The notes beneath the pieces were generated by a model that made no database searches, was not told where the DNA came from, and was given only the letters and a program-made list of their open reading frames with translations. 64,000 nt of DNA, taken from positions 1 to 64,000 of the forward strand of contig NZ_LAHO01000010.1 of NCBI RefSeq assembly GCF_000987775.1, given 5' to 3'. This DNA comes from Arsukibacterium ikkense. GTDB taxonomy: Bacteria > Pseudomonadota > Gammaproteobacteria > Enterobacterales > Alteromonadaceae. The translations under genes and the position numbers were made by a program. Every line of letters starts with the position of its first letter. Position 1 is the stretch's first letter. This document shows positions 63,495 to 64,000 of this stretch, one piece after another.

Positions 63495-64000
63495 CTATAA
63501 TGCGGCTAGAAATCGCTCTGATCTTGGCAGGTAATAATTGTCATAATCAAGGGAAAACAGCACCTTACCGGCACGGCCGACAATTTCATGCCGCGGTACA
63601 AAACCAATCACCCGCGAGTCGGCACTGTTATCGCGGTTATCACCCAACACCAGGTAATGGCCCTCTGGCACCCGCACCGGCGCAAAGCTGGCCAGGCCAC
63701 CGGAGGCCGGTGCCAGCTTTACCGCATGACGAATACCCTCCAGTTGTTCGGTTAGCAGCACAGCATGCTCTGCTGCGGCATCCACCCGTGCTTTCGCCAT
63801 GTCCTCGGCCTCATACGCCAGCTGCTGACCGTTAATACTCAATACATTTTGCTGCATTGCCACCACATCGCCCGGCACGCCGATAACCCGCTTTACCAGC
63901 CTGCTGCCCGCAGCTTCAGAGGCAAAAATCACAATATCACCGCGCTTAGGATCAGCCCGCTTCAGCATCGATACCGTGCTAAACGGCAAGCGCAGGTCGT
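63495..64000 (-). CDS. lepB: Signal peptidase I (5' end outside the window)
   Basis: C-terminal ~168 residues; the frame is open to the window edge, so the N-terminal membrane part and catalytic Ser (SGSMEPT box) lie beyond it. Catalytic Lys is in GSRLVKRVIGVPGD; box E is GDNRDNSADSR. Cleaves signal peptides of exported proteins. An insertion of ~40 residues between the Lys and box E regions (AKARVDAAAEH...) and PFSTVSMLKRADPKRGD resemble LepB variants of accessory loci. Probably not the housekeeping lepB of the lepA-lepB-rnc operon. Confidence 0.88.
   Translation of the reverse strand, partial: DLRLPFSTVSMLKRADPKRGDIVIFASEAAGSRLVKRVIGVPGDVVAMQQNVLSINGQQLAYEAEDMAKARVDAAAEHAVLLTEQLEGIRHAVKLAPASGGLASFAPVRVPEGHYLVLGDNRDNSADSRVIGFVPRHEIVGRAGKVLFSLDYDNYYLPRSERFLAAL

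Noticed and set aside
1..64000. CRISPR array, insertion sequence, prophage or known riboswitch
   Set aside because: No regularly spaced repeats, transposase, integrase, phage gene or riboswitch core was found on reading both strands.

Overview
This window is chromosomal DNA of a gammaproteobacterium. Protein resemblance suggests the Alteromonadales/Chromatiaceae neighbourhood (Rheinheimera, Alishewanella or Arsukibacterium-like), based on a RsxABCDGE-nth operon, a rhombosortase, a CsrD/MshH-type degenerate GGDEF-EAL protein, a second EF-G and a DUF3025/DUF3185 complement. That placement is inference, not measured. There is no phage, insertion sequence, integrase or CRISPR array. Coding density is high and most operons have 1-4 bp start/stop overlaps.

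Layout. 0-2.5 kb: small accessory genes on the minus strand (membrane protein, two GNATs, a SnoaL-like protein, and a vapB antitoxin whose vapC partner is reduced to a 30-codon stub) plus a structured intergenic element. 2.7-4.8 kb: a stand-alone EF-G-like GTPase with its own terminator. 4.9-14.3 kb (minus): M14 carboxypeptidase, RND pump and its membrane-fusion lipoprotein, then MATE exporter and uvrB. 14.9-15.2 kb: three identical tRNA-Asn genes behind one strong promoter. 15.3-17.3 kb: the degenerate GGDEF-EAL protein preceded by a 7-codon overlapping leader. 17.4-24.5 kb: rsxABCDGE-nth-gloA-GNAT. 24.5-29.7 kb (minus): periplasmic binding protein, aspartoacylase, bfd, NatAB-type exporter, DUF3025. 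29.8-36.4 kb (plus): asnB, an esterase-like/phytase-like secreted protein, a J-domain protein followed by three unrecognised genes, and an alpha/beta hydrolase. 36.4-40.6 kb (minus): MoxR ATPase/VWA pair, TauE-type and bile-acid-symporter-type transporters, with a second copy of the structured element. 40.7-45.6 kb: cysK, lipoprotein, enoyl-CoA hydratase/isomerase, ggt, rhombosortase.

45.7-58.3 kb: a 1389-residue propeller/PAS/GGDEF/EAL sensor next to a divergent polysaccharide locus. The minus half encodes a GT4, WecG, a GT2, a polymerase/ligase-like membrane protein and a DUF218 protein. The plus half encodes WecA, a flippase and a polysaccharide pyruvyl transferase. Together they look like initiation, elongation, decoration and flipping of an undecaprenyl-linked glycan related to enterobacterial common antigen.

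58.3-64 kb: a DUF6482-like protein, a REC-TPR response regulator, and a small stress-type cluster (KGG-like peptide, two PRC-barrel proteins, DUF3185, a free-standing DJ-1/catalase-C-terminal-like domain, signal peptidase I cut by the window edge). The intergenic regions of that cluster share a 14-bp palindrome. In front of both PRC-barrel genes it lies exactly 21 bp from a conserved -10-like sequence, which implies a small co-regulated regulon. A 39-codon fragment of the signal-peptidase gene lies within the same cluster.

The most interesting items are the shared operator/promoter architecture at 61.2-63.4 kb, the covarying hairpin element found at 1.2 and 39.6 kb, the J-domain gene with three unknown genes, the vapC stub, the lepB fragment, and the bfd promoter palindrome.
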